64,000 bases of DNA, from positions 496,001 through 560,000 of the forward strand of contig OY282378.1 of assembly GCA_958295835.1 (NCBI GenBank). Direction: 5' to 3'. The translations under genes were made by a program, and so were the position numbers. This document shows positions 1-7,983 of the stretch, one piece after another. How positions within the stretch are numbered: position 1 is the stretch's first letter; every line of letters starts with the position of its first letter. The stretch comes from an uncultured Gammaproteobacteria bacterium. GTDB lineage: Bacteria; Pseudomonadota; Gammaproteobacteria; HK1. The notes below the pieces were generated by a model. It did not search any database. It worked only from the letters and a program-made list of their open reading frames with translations, and had not been told where the DNA came from.

Positions 1-876
1 CCGACCACCCTTTCCGCCGCGGTGGCCGGCTGCCTCTGCCGTGGTGGTACTGTGGTCGATAATCCACACTTCGCTGAAATGACGGGGTGATAGTACAATC
101 TGGTCCAATTCCGAATTATAGTCTATTCCATTGCTATGTATCCAGTCCGACGGGTCATAGCTGAGCACCTCGGAAAGGCGGAAGTTGAGGTCAATCAACT
201 CCGGATGCTCGGCCACCACCCCGTAATTCGCCTTGCTCGAGTCGAAGTCTTGAATCAGATGGTCCCACGCCGACCATTCCCAGACAATTTCGCAGTTTGC
301 CGGCCCGGTGGGTTTGGCTTCAACAATATGCGGCGCCATCAAGCCATCAGTGTCGATGAAGTCCGGGTCGGCGCCGGCGGCGATGGCCTCCTCTGCCGTC
401 TTGTCTTGCCGTGACAGCAGCAGTAAATTCCCGTTGGGCATTTTAAGGACGTCATGATGCGGAATGCCCTGAGTGCACTCCCAAAGGGTGTGCCCGTTCC
501 GGTCAACTTCCGTCACATGGCGGCCGGGCACATCGGGTTTATGACGAGGCATAGTCAGCAGATTTCCATTCTCAAGCAACCTTGCGAACAGGACGTAATC
601 ATCCAACTCCCACCTGTGAACCACCCGCCCCTGATTATCAATCAGGTAAATCGTCCTGCTGTCTGTTTTATTGAATAAAGTATAGCCGCCAAATGCCTCC
701 GGCTCGTTCAGGAGCAACCCGACTGTTTTGGCGGCAGGCGCAGGGTCAAGAGCCGACACTGGGGGGATAACAACCGACGTCTCTGTTGGACGTGGCATTG
801 GCCTTTCGCTCGACTCCGCCGTGCTACAGGCCAGCAGTGAAGCCGCCGCTACGCCACACGAAACGATAGTTCGCAT
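1..876 (-). CDS. ASST-like (aryl-sulfotransferase family) lipoprotein, partial
   Basis: The frame is open from an ATG at 876 on the minus strand to the window edge (292 codons, C-terminus missing). The first residues form a lipoprotein signal with a lipobox (Leu-Leu-Ala-Cys at about residues 14-17), so the protein should be lipid-anchored outside the inner membrane. The body has beta-propeller-like repeats seen in ASST/arylsulfotransferase-related proteins: IYLIDNQGRVVHRW, GNLLTMPRHKP, then HHDVLKMPNGNLLLLS and DWIHSNGIDYNSELDQIVLS, where the His-Asp and His-Ser-Asn loops are typical. Family membership is recognised from these motifs. Sulfotransferase activity is not proven, because many homologues have no known substrate. 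Base composition is less GC-rich than the neighbouring genes. Confidence 0.72.
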   Translation of the reverse strand, partial: MRTIVSCGVAAASLLACSTAESSERPMPRPTETSVVIPPVSALDPAPAAKTVGLLLNEPEAFGGYTLFNKTDSRTIYLIDNQGRVVHRWELDDYVLFARLLENGNLLTMPRHKPDVPGRHVTEVDRNGHTLWECTQGIPHHDVLKMPNGNLLLLSRQDKTAEEAIAAGADPDFIDTDGLMAPHIVEAKPTGPANCEIVWEWSAWDHLIQDFDSSKANYGVVAEHPELIDLNFRLSEVLSYDPSDWIHSNGIDYNSELDQIVLSPRHFSEVWIIDHSTTTAEAAGHRGGKGGR

Positions 877-1162
877 CAGGCGCGGATATGCGCGGGCGGA
901 GGGAGGGGGAGTTTTTGGTCCTTTGGACGTAGGGGCGCTTCGGAGCAATCGAGACGGTCGCGGGAGAGCGTTTTCGAGCCGTGGCCGCCGCCCGCCTGGG
1001 TGACCGCCCCGGGTTTCCCGCAGTCTGTAATCATCGAGTCGCCGGACTGCGCAGGTCGGAACGGACGAAGGGCGAATGGATCTATCCATGAGATGCTCTC
1101 CGGAGGTAAGTAGTGTCGGAAATCCCGTGTTCGGGCCGCCTTGGACGCTCTCATGTTCCTGA

Positions 1163-1720
1163 TTACGCATAATTTTCAGCCAGCTTGAGGACTCGGTTGG
1201 GCATGGGCGGGGTGCGTAAGGCGACGTAAGCGAGCCGTGGGAACATCTCGCGGAGTGAGAACCGGCGGTTGAACCGATAGGAGAATTCGGCGAGATACCG
1301 CGGCAGGTGCTTGGAGCTGACGTGGTGATAGCTGCCATGCATCGAACGCTTGAGGTTGCCCAGGAGCGTATTGACCCAGGACAACGCCGGATGTTTCGCG
1401 CTGGCCGGTCCGCCTCCGGTCGCGAATGGTTGATGAAAGCAACCTGCACGCTGCACCGCGGTAAAGCAACCCAAGGCGTCGCAGAATACGACCGTGCCAG
1501 GCTCGAGGCAGCACTTGGCCCAAGCGGCAATCTCGTCGCTTTGAAACGCGCCGACGCGACTCAGGCGCATCCTGACCGGCCGGCCCTTGGGGTTGAACTC
1601 CACTGCGGGAACGAACGGCGTCTTGCCCGGCGCCCCCCGCCCACGTCTGCCCCCAGGGCGCTCCCGATACCAAGGACATGTTTGCAGCGTTTCGACTATC
1701 GGCGCCGAGCAAGTCTCTAT
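1163..1720 (-). pseudogene. IS1595 (ISXO2-like) transposase, 5'-truncated
   Basis: The open frame shows the C-terminal half of an IS1595-type DDE transposase: RPGGRRGRGAPGKTPF, MRLSRVGAF, a CDALGCF block with the second acidic residue, WVNTLLGNLK, and RYLAEFSYRFNRRF with the last catalytic Glu. The N-terminal zinc-ribbon region and the first catalytic Asp are absent. The frame runs into a stop at 1721-1723 and the sequence before RPGG is not family-like. I see no terminal inverted repeats. It is therefore a decayed remnant, and it marks the edge of the RiPP locus that follows. Confidence 0.75.
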
Positions 1721-1999
1721 CTATCGACTCCCGACATGAGAGTCAAGCTGCCCGAAGGCCGGGGGGCGAGCGTCCACCCGCGCGAGGTCGTGCGCCGGCT
1801 GCGTGGCTTCCGTCACCTCGCCAAGGTCATCGAGGGAGTCCGGTTCAACGACGGCATCGAGGTCATCGAGGACCGCAGAGCCGCCGCATGAACAACCCCC
1901 CGTACACCAGATTTGACAATAGCCCATTGTATCAGTTTGGCTGCCGTACTATCCTCGCCAGCGCTGCGCCGGCCACGACCACCGCTGAGGCGTCGAGAC

Positions 2000-2179
2000 A
2001 TGCCAATGCCGAAACCACCCCCGGAGACCGAGACGCACACGGACACGGCTTCCCCGTCCGGGACACCGAAAAAGCCTTGGAGCAGGCCGAAGATCACGAC
2101 GGTAGATGGCGAAGTCCGCAGCGGTACCCGCTTCCGGGTCCCTCCCACGGAACGAACATATAACACGCCGCCGTCCTGA
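2000..2179 (+). CDS. RiPP precursor candidate 1 (lasso-like leader)
   Basis: A 59-residue peptide starting at ATG 2000, with GAGG about ten bases upstream. Residues about 23-37 carry TPKKPWSRPKITTVDGEV. This is the aromatic-x-x-Pro...Gly pattern seen in lasso-type leader peptides, and it is repeated almost unchanged in the peptide encoded at 2329-2544. The predicted C-terminal part is short, polar and variable, has one Glu eight residues before the end, and ends in Ser (NTPPS). A Glu or Asp in the ring and a C-terminal Ser acceptor would suit the adjacent cyclase and HPrK-like kinase. The leader/core boundary cannot be fixed: a Thr lies just after VDGEV, but the ring size it would give is not clearly standard. 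The upstream in-frame extension (from 1913) is not supported. Function is inferred from context. Confidence 0.62.
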   Translation: MPMPKPPPETETHTDTASPSGTPKKPWSRPKITTVDGEVRSGTRFRVPPTERTYNTPPS

Positions 2180-2239
2180 CCCTCGACTACCATCCCGCCA
2201 CCGAGACCAAGGACGGGCGATCGCCAAGGAGGATTGACC

Positions 2240-2332
2240 GTGCCGCAGGCCGGCAGCGCGCCGATGCCTGTGAACCGCCCCGGGTCTCCGGGGGACTACG
2301 CTTGTCGGGTCTTCGGGAGGAAGGGCGGATGA
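2240..2332 (+). CDS. Possible 30-residue leader ORF coupled to precursor 2
   Basis: GTG at 2240 lies seven bases after a strong AAGGAGG ribosome site (2226-2232). The 30-codon frame ends in TGA at 2330-2332, overlapping the ATG of precursor 2 (ATGA). The peptide is rich in Pro, Gly and basic residues and matches nothing I know. The overlap would couple translation to the precursor, or it could be a small extra peptide. With so short a frame, chance is a real alternative. Confidence 0.3.
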   Translation: MPQAGSAPMPVNRPGSPGDYACRVFGRKGG

Positions 2333-2544
2333 ACTCATCGACAAGTTCGCCAAGGTCGGCGCTGATGGCTCGGAACCACGGATCGCAGGGTCGGAGCCCC
2401 GTAGCCGATGCGCACACGGCTTCGCCGGCCGATGCGCCGAAGAAGCCTTGGGCCAAGCCGACCACCCGGACAGTGGACGGCGAAGTCGGGAGTAGCGACA
2501 GTCCTCAATTCAGGGAAAACGCCACCTACAGGCCAACGTCCTGA
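2329..2544 (+). CDS. RiPP precursor candidate 2 (lasso-like leader)
   Basis: A 71-residue peptide from ATG 2329, preceded by GGGAGGAAGG about seven bases upstream, which decides the start. Residues about 30-53 (HTASPADAPKKPW, then P, then TVDGEV) match the leader of the peptide at 2000-2179 at protein and DNA level, so the two genes arose by tandem duplication. The tail after VDGEV differs strongly between the two, as expected for RiPP cores. Both nevertheless keep a Glu eight residues from the end, a TY pair and a terminal Ser (YRPTS). A palindrome (2561-2584) separates it from the enzyme genes. It is annotated as lasso-like because of the leader pattern, the asparagine-synthetase-type cyclase and the kinase downstream. 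The core start is undetermined. Confidence 0.65.
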   Translation: MNSSTSSPRSALMARNHGSQGRSPVADAHTASPADAPKKPWAKPTTRTVDGEVGSSDSPQFRENATYRPTS

Positions 2545-2560
2545 CGCCGATCCGACCGTT

Positions 2561-2584
2561 CGGGAGCCGGCGCGCCGGCTCCCG
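2561..2584 (+). terminator. 24-nt perfect palindrome between precursors and enzymes
   Basis: The sequence around CGGGAGCCGGC / GCCGGCTCCCG is a perfect self-complementary palindrome placed between the precursor stop (2544) and the GT/sulfotransferase start (2608). It would form a very stable RNA hairpin. There is no T-run after it, so it may act as an attenuating or mRNA-stabilising hairpin rather than a classical terminator. Such hairpins after RiPP precursor genes commonly let precursor exceed enzyme. Confidence 0.5.
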
Positions 2585-2607
2585 AGCTGCGCCTCCCCAT
2601 CCCGCCA

Positions 2608-4377
2608 ATGAAGTCCCCGTCCACCTCCGGCGTCTGCCTCGCCACCGCCACCACCGAGTCCTTCGTCCCGGGCGCCCTCGTCCTGCTCGGTTCCTTCCTC
2701 GAGCACCATCCACGCTTCGACGGCGACCTCGTCATCATCCACGACGCACTCCCCCAGGCCGCGCGGGACGCCCTCCAGGCCCTCTCCGACCGCGTGCGGT
2801 TCGAGACGGTGTCCACCAGGCTCCGGGACCGCCTCGCCCATCTGTCCGCCGGCCATTCGGCCTTTGCCAGCGGGCTCGAGTACTTCTACTCCCTCGAAGC
2901 CTTCCGGCTGCACGGTTACCGCAAGGTGCTCTTCTATGACAGCGACGTGCTCGTCCGCGCCCCGCTCGACGCCCTGTTCGACGCTCCCGGCACGCTGCTG
3001 TGCTGCCCGGACCATGTCGCCCTCGGCGGCGGGCGACGCGACGCCTGCACCTTCGAGCCCCTGAGCCCCTCCGATCCGGCCGACGCTCCCGCGCTCTCGA
3101 ACACGTTCAACAGCGGGTTCTTCCTCTTCGACGGACGGCTCGCCGACGGAACCTGCTACGCGGACCTGCTCGACATGATCCACCCGCACACCTGGCCCGG
3201 CCCACGCGCCCCCCATACCGACCAGCTCCTCCTCAACCGCTACTTCGCCGGGCGCTGCACCCTCGTCAGCTCCACCTGGAACTACCTCCTCGCCTCCGCT
3301 CCCGCCATCCGCGCGCGCGAGAACCTCGCCCCCGAACACGCCAGGGCGCTGCACTTCAACTACCCCGTCAAACCCTGGGCGCCCGACGCCATGCTGCGAT
3401 GGGTCTGGGCCCACCCTGCCCGCGCGCCCACGCGCCATTTCAAGCTCTGGAGCGATGCCCGCGACGAGATGGCCGAGGCGACTCCCCCCGCAATCCGGAC
3501 GGGCTCGGCCGCCGGGCGCTCTTCCAGCACGCGCGTCAGCGGCGCGGGCCGTGATCTGGACAACACGGTGACCACCCACCTGTTCGCCGTGTGCCCCAAC
3601 AACAGCGGCTCCACCTTCCTGGAGCACGCCCTGGCCACCTGCCGGGCCGCCTGGAGCCTCGCCCGCGAAGGCAAGAGGATGCTCGGCTACGCGGGGCCCA
3701 CGACTTACCGGCCCTCTCTGCCGGGAGAGCCCAAGCCCGGACTGATCTGGGGCGCCCGCCAGCACTGGATCGACCGCTTCGCCGACCCCCGCAGCTACGA
3801 CTGGCCGCGTAACCGCAAGGCATGGTACTTCCAGGCCAGCGCCCAGGACCCCCGCGCGCCGGTGTTCGTCACCAAGTCCCCGCCGTTCCTGCTGCTCGTC
3901 GATCAATTGCTCCGCCACTTCCGCAACGCGAAGTTCCTGTTCATGGTGCGCAACCCCTACGCGATCTGCGAGGGCATCTGCCGCAACTACCGCAGCCAGT
4001 TCGTGGCCGAGGAACGCAGCCTGGAGGAGGAGGCCGCCCTGCACGTCGTCCGCTGCCTCGCCTGGCAGCGGCGCAACGTCCGGACATACGGGGATTGCAG
4101 CGTGTTCTTCACCTACGAGGCGATGTGCGCCGAGCCCGAGAGGGTGGCGCAGCGGATCCGGACCCTGGTGCCGGAGCTCGACGACCTGAACCTGCGCCGG
4201 AGACTGCCGGTGAAGGAGAACACCTACGACGCGATGCTGACCGACATGAACGAACGCCAGATCGCGCGCCTCGACACCTCGCAGATTGCGGTGTTCAACC
4301 GCGTGTTCCGGGCGCATCGGGACGCGCTCGACTACTTCGGCTACGACCTCATGGGTGGAGATGCAGGGCTGGGGTAG
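2608..4377 (+). CDS. Fused GT8-type glycosyltransferase / sulfotransferase
   Basis: 589 residues in two domains. Residues about 8-290 look like a GT8-type nucleotide-sugar glycosyltransferase: an LVLLGSFLEHHP start, a DxD metal/sugar-nucleotide motif (YDSDVLV, Asp111-Ser-Asp113) and NSGFFLFDG near 168. Residues about 325-580 look like a PAPS-dependent sulfotransferase: CPNNSGSTFLEH (5'-phosphosulfate loop, about 328-339) and FMVRNPYAICEG (3'-phosphate site, about 444-455), then a FTYEAMCAEPE helix. The linker is polar. It sits between the precursors and the convergent cyclase gene (13-nt gap), so it probably decorates the peptide product. The acceptor is unknown and could be Ser, Thr, Tyr or an attached sugar. 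No clear Shine-Dalgarno is seen at ATG 2608. I know of no standard lasso enzyme with this domain pair. Confidence 0.75.
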   Translation: MKSPSTSGVCLATATTESFVPGALVLLGSFLEHHPRFDGDLVIIHDALPQAARDALQALSDRVRFETVSTRLRDRLAHLSAGHSAFASGLEYFYSLEAFRLHGYRKVLFYDSDVLVRAPLDALFDAPGTLLCCPDHVALGGGRRDACTFEPLSPSDPADAPALSNTFNSGFFLFDGRLADGTCYADLLDMIHPHTWPGPRAPHTDQLLLNRYFAGRCTLVSSTWNYLLASAPAIRARENLAPEHARALHFNYPVKPWAPDAMLRWVWAHPARAPTRHFKLWSDARDEMAEATPPAIRTGSAAGRSSSTRVSGAGRDLDNTVTTHLFAVCPNNSGSTFLEHALATCRAAWSLAREGKRMLGYAGPTTYRPSLPGEPKPGLIWGARQHWIDRFADPRSYDWPRNRKAWYFQASAQDPRAPVFVTKSPPFLLLVDQLLRHFRNAKFLFMVRNPYAICEGICRNYRSQFVAEERSLEEEAALHVVRCLAWQRRNVRTYGDCSVFFTYEAMCAEPERVAQRIRTLVPELDDLNLRRRLPVKENTYDAMLTDMNERQIARLDTSQIAVFNRVFRAHRDALDYFGYDLMGGDAGLG

Positions 4378-4390
4378 CGGCTGGACCCGA

Positions 4391-6244
4391 TCAGAAGTCG
4401 AGAAGCTGCACGGCTTTCCACGTCGGCATGAACCAGCGGTCCGGCCGGTCGGCGTCCAGACGCTCCAGGAGGCGAGGCATGTGGACATAGCGCGCCCGCG
4501 ACGGCGGTTCGGCACGCGCGGTGAGGATCCGTCTCAGCGCCGGCGCCGCCCCGGCGAAGGCGTCGAACAACGGCTCGAACCGGGCAGGGTCGGCCTTGTC
4601 CGAGTTCCAGCAGATCTCCGGCGGCAGGACGCCGTCCAGGGCGTGGCGCATCAGCCACCGGCTCCACCGCCCGCGCCGGAACTGCTCCGGCGGCAGGCCC
4701 AGGGCGAACTCCAGCAGCCGGCGATCCAGCAGCGGGTATCGGTACTCGAGGCCGTGGCGCGCGCCGCTCGCGGCCCAGCCCTCGATGCGCTGGCTCAGAT
4801 CTCCGCTGCGCAGAAGCCGCGCCTGCGTACGCCGCACGCCGATCGGCCTGAACACCTCAACGGGCAAGGGCTTCACACGCCGCGCGAACGCCGGGTCGAT
4901 GAGCCAGCGCCGGCGGCGCGGCTCCTTTCCCCGCAACCGCCTGTGCAGGTGGATCGGGAGGTGGGGATGCGCGAGCGACAGCGCGACGTGCGCCAGGGCT
5001 CGGAACGGATGGGGGGCCGCGCGGCATTCGGCGGCCAGCCTCAGCCAGCGCCCGCCGAGAAGCAACTGCTCGCGATATCCCCGGCCGTTGAACGAGACGC
5101 CCTCGTCCCCGCCCCAGCCCGACAGGAGCACCCGCACCCCCGACTCCGCCGCGTGGCGCTGCACCGCTTCCTCGTTCATCTGGACGTATACCCCGGGGAA
5201 GGCGCCGTCGCGACGCAGGATGGCGAGCACGTCGCCGGGGCTCAGGGCGCAGTGCGACACCTGCAAGTCTTCCTGGGCGCACACCGCGTCGATGAGCGCG
5301 TACTCCTTCGCATGAGCCGGCGCCGGCGCCTCGCCGTCCAACGCCGGCAGCCAACTGAACGCGGGTGGCGCCGGGCTCCCCCGGCGGCGCAGCTCGCGGG
5401 CCGCGAGCACCGCGATGCTCGACGAGTCCAGGCCCCCGCTCAGGTGTACGCCCACCGGCCCGCCGCACAGGCGGTCCTCGACCGCACGTGCATACAGATC
5501 CAGGAACTCCTCGGCATGGGCGTCGTCGGAGGCCGGCCGCGCCGCCGGCGTGCGTTCGGGACGCCAATAGCGCTCGATGCGCGTCCGCGGGCCATCTCCC
5601 GGAAATGGGTCTCCCTCGATGGTGAGCGTATGGCCGGGCGGCAGCTTGCGCACCTCCTTGAAGAACGTACGGGTGGTCGTGTTCCACCAGCCGGGACCCG
5701 TCAGAAAGGTCGCCACGATGGCCTCGTCCAGCGCGCCGGAGACATCCGGCATGGCGAGGACGGCTTCCACGGCGCTGGCGAAGACGAAGCCGCTCGGAGG
5801 AAAGGCGTAGTAGAAAGGCCGCGCGCCGGCGTGGTCCCGGGCGCAGAACAACGTGCGCTTCCTCGCATCCCACACGGCGAAGGCGTAGTCGCCGAGCAGG
5901 TGGTTCGGACACTCCCGGCCCCAGCGCCTCCAGGCCCGGAGGATGAGGCTGCCCTCGGTGAGGGCGGAACGCTCGGCGTGGGGAACGCCGAGCGCGCTGC
6001 ACAGCGTGTCGCGGTCGTCGAGGCGGGCGTCCGCGGCCACCGCGATATCCGCGTCGCGGTCGAGGCAGGGAGAGCGCCCGGCGCCGTCCCCGTTCGTGGC
6101 CGCCGCAGACCGGCAGCCGAGGCCGACGCCTCCCTCCGTCCATTGCGCGCAGGTCTTCCCGTAGTCGGACAGCGCGGCCAGCATGGCCGCCAGCCCGTGC
6201 GTGGCGCGCGCATCGGGCAGGTGGAATCCGCAGAGCGCATTCAT
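4391..6244 (-). CDS. Asparagine-synthetase-like macrolactam synthetase (lasso cyclase type)
   Basis: 617 residues from ATG 6244, preceded by GAAGGTGG. An upstream in-frame ATG at 6271 is less likely. The N-terminal class-II amidotransferase-like domain begins MNALCGF with Cys at position 5 rather than 2 and keeps LLGDYAFAVWD and RDHAGARPFYY. The C-terminal ATP-pyrophosphatase domain has SGGLDSSS (259-266) and SGWGGDEGVSFNGRGY (365-380). The latter block is characteristic of lasso cyclases (C enzymes), which adenylate a Glu/Asp side chain and join it to the peptide N-terminus. The same fold makes asparagine, so the role rests on this block plus the adjacent precursors and kinase. It is transcribed towards the GT/sulfotransferase gene and divergently from the kinase gene. 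Confidence 0.78.
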   Translation of the reverse strand: MNALCGFHLPDARATHGLAAMLAALSDYGKTCAQWTEGGVGLGCRSAAATNGDGAGRSPCLDRDADIAVAADARLDDRDTLCSALGVPHAERSALTEGSLILRAWRRWGRECPNHLLGDYAFAVWDARKRTLFCARDHAGARPFYYAFPPSGFVFASAVEAVLAMPDVSGALDEAIVATFLTGPGWWNTTTRTFFKEVRKLPPGHTLTIEGDPFPGDGPRTRIERYWRPERTPAARPASDDAHAEEFLDLYARAVEDRLCGGPVGVHLSGGLDSSSIAVLAARELRRRGSPAPPAFSWLPALDGEAPAPAHAKEYALIDAVCAQEDLQVSHCALSPGDVLAILRRDGAFPGVYVQMNEEAVQRHAAESGVRVLLSGWGGDEGVSFNGRGYREQLLLGGRWLRLAAECRAAPHPFRALAHVALSLAHPHLPIHLHRRLRGKEPRRRRWLIDPAFARRVKPLPVEVFRPIGVRRTQARLLRSGDLSQRIEGWAASGARHGLEYRYPLLDRRLLEFALGLPPEQFRRGRWSRWLMRHALDGVLPPEICWNSDKADPARFEPLFDAFAGAAPALRRILTARAEPPSRARYVHMPRLLERLDADRPDRWFMPTWKAVQLLDF

Positions 6245-6354
6245 CGGGAAGCCACCTTCTTCATCCGCCACACCGCACGTATCCCCGCCTCGTCAACCGC
6301 GCGAATCATCGGTATTTCCGGCGTTCCGGCGGATGCGGCGGATTGGTCGGCGAT

Positions 6355-6476
6355 CAGCAATTCCCGCCAAGCCCGCAAACGTCCATCGAATCGCTACGAC
6401 CAGACGCTCAGGCAGCAGAAAAGACCGCGAAATCCCGATGGCACGACCCTGTTCGAAACGTTGGCGGGAATTGCTG
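6355..6476. repeat. 16-bp perfect inverted repeat pair, 90 bp apart
   Basis: CAGCAATTCCCGCCAA at 6355-6370 is the exact reverse complement of TTGGCGGGAATTGCTG at 6461-6476, with 90 bases between. The pair lies in the divergent region between the cyclase and kinase genes. It may be a miniature mobile element, a paired regulator-binding site, or an RNA structure. No target-site duplication could be confirmed. Confidence 0.7.
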
Positions 6477-6527
6477 GCCGGCGATCGTGACGGCGAACAC
6501 GACGCTCACCATGCGAGGCGCCGTCCC

Positions 6528-7496
6528 ATGAGCGGCCCGGCCCACTGGTATCGCGCCTACGATCTGCGCATACGCTCCGCCGTCGCCCTGCCCTTCGACC
6601 CCCTGCCCGATTCCGGCGCCTTCGAACCGGACGTGACCGTGCGCCTCGGCGCCGTTCCCGCGACCCTCCCCGCCTGCAACGGCCACCTGATCCGCAACAA
6701 TCACTGGCAAGCCCGACCCGGCGCCTTCCTCATGCGCGTGGAGGGCGTCGCCCGGTATCTGGTCACCGGCGGTCGCGACATGCTGATCGATCCGCTCGGC
6801 ACGGATGATGGCGACGTCGTCGCCTTCTTCGCAAGCTCCCCGTTCACCGCCCTGCTGCAACAGCGCGGCGTGGCCACGCTGCACGCCGCCGCCGTCGCCA
6901 CCGAGGCCGGCGCGGTGCTGCTGCTCGGCAGGAGAGGCATCGGCAAGTCTTCGCTGGCCGCGGCGCTCGTCGAGCGCGGCTACCCCTTGCTCGCCGACGA
7001 CGTGACCGGCGTGACGCTGGACGCCGGCGGTCGTCCCGTGGCGCTGCCCGCGTTCGCGCACCAGCGGCTGTGGGCGCACACCCTGGACGAGATGCACTGG
7101 CGAGGGCGGGCGCAGTCGAGGGTGCAGCGGGGGTTGGAGAAGTACTGGATACCGGCGCAACGGGCCTGCGCCGTGCCGCTGCCGGTGTGCGCCGCCTTCG
7201 TGCTGGAAGCCAACGACCACCCGGACATCGGCATCGAACCCGCGCCGCCCGGCAGCGCCTTCCGGTTGCTGTCGAAAAACACCCACCGCCGGCGGGTGAT
7301 GAGCGCGATGGGACAACGCCTCGGGCATTTCCGCACCATCGCCGCGACGGCGCGGCGCGTGCCGGTGGCGCGGATGACGAGACCACGGTATCCGTTCCTG
7401 CTGGACGCGCTGGCGGACCACGTCGAGGCGCACCTGCGCGAGGCAGGACCGGCCGCGGTCAATCGCCGTACTCTCCCGAGGGGTGCGGATCTCTGA
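6528..7496 (+). CDS. HPr-kinase-like kinase (lasso tailoring type)
   Basis: 322 residues. It has the compact HPrK-homologue layout found in RiPP clusters: TLHAAAV (118-123), a Walker A loop GRRGIGKSS (134-142), and a second acidic motif LLADDVTGV (154-162). HPrK-like kinases linked to lasso cyclases phosphorylate the C-terminal Ser of the precursor (the paeninodin-type enzymes), and both candidate precursors here end in Ser. The N-terminal 110 residues are less conserved, as in this group. The regulatory HPrK N-domain is absent. It is divergent from the cyclase. The nearby AGGCG is a weak ribosome site, so the start is the least certain part. Confidence 0.75.
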   Translation: MSGPAHWYRAYDLRIRSAVALPFDPLPDSGAFEPDVTVRLGAVPATLPACNGHLIRNNHWQARPGAFLMRVEGVARYLVTGGRDMLIDPLGTDDGDVVAFFASSPFTALLQQRGVATLHAAAVATEAGAVLLLGRRGIGKSSLAAALVERGYPLLADDVTGVTLDAGGRPVALPAFAHQRLWAHTLDEMHWRGRAQSRVQRGLEKYWIPAQRACAVPLPVCAAFVLEANDHPDIGIEPAPPGSAFRLLSKNTHRRRVMSAMGQRLGHFRTIAATARRVPVARMTRPRYPFLLDALADHVEAHLREAGPAAVNRRTLPRGADL

Positions 7497-7983
7497 TTGA
7501 CATCGAGAAGTCTTCGTAGCTGATCGAAACAATCGAAGTCGTATATTTTGAGGACATTGGGTGCCGAGGGGACGGTCAAGGCCCTCCTCCGGCGGTATTC
7601 CGCCGCGCTGCACCATGCCGGCCGCCGAAGGAGCCGCCGCCGTTGGCCGTCCACGACGTGACACCGGAACCCTTCACACTCGGCCGACGCGCGCCGGCAC
7701 TACCACCGCCGCAAACGTTGGGGCGCAACGGCATCCATCCGCTGGTGCGCACGACACGGAAAGATGGTCAGCGCGACCGTCGCGGGAGATCGGCCTGCTC
7801 GGCCCGTTCCGCGCTCCCGACGGCGATGCACTGCCTCTCGTCGCGAGTTCCCCCGATCCGTCGGTACCCGCTTCAGCAGCGTCTCCACGAAAGCGGCGCC
7901 TACACCCCGCGGCCGCGCACAATCGGTTTTCCACCAATCTTCGTCACGGGTTGCCGATGGATTTCCGCTGCCCGTTGTCCTTC
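7497..7983. other. 487-bp gap with no recognised gene
   Basis: All six frames were read here specifically for a lasso B-type (transglutaminase-like) leader peptidase, which would be expected next to the kinase. The Cys-His-Asp peptidase signature is not present, and the short open frames have no family-like features. It may be decayed coding sequence. Confidence 0.5.

Noticed and set aside
1735..1891. Plus-strand segment with HLAKVIEGVRFNDGIEVIED
   Set aside because: It resembles a short protein end but no family could be named, and no start is present.
1912..1917. TTGACA hexamer as promoter -35 box before precursor 1
   Set aside because: No -10 hexamer lies at the normal 16-18 base spacing.
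1678..2163. Plus-strand open frame overlapping precursor 1
   Set aside because: It is a different frame with no family motif or ribosome site.
2335..4515. 726-codon minus-strand open frame
   Set aside because: It is antisense to the GT/sulfotransferase gene and has the composition of a codon shadow.
7497..7983. Candidate lasso B-type peptidase
   Set aside because: No Cys/His/Asp peptidase pattern is found in any frame.
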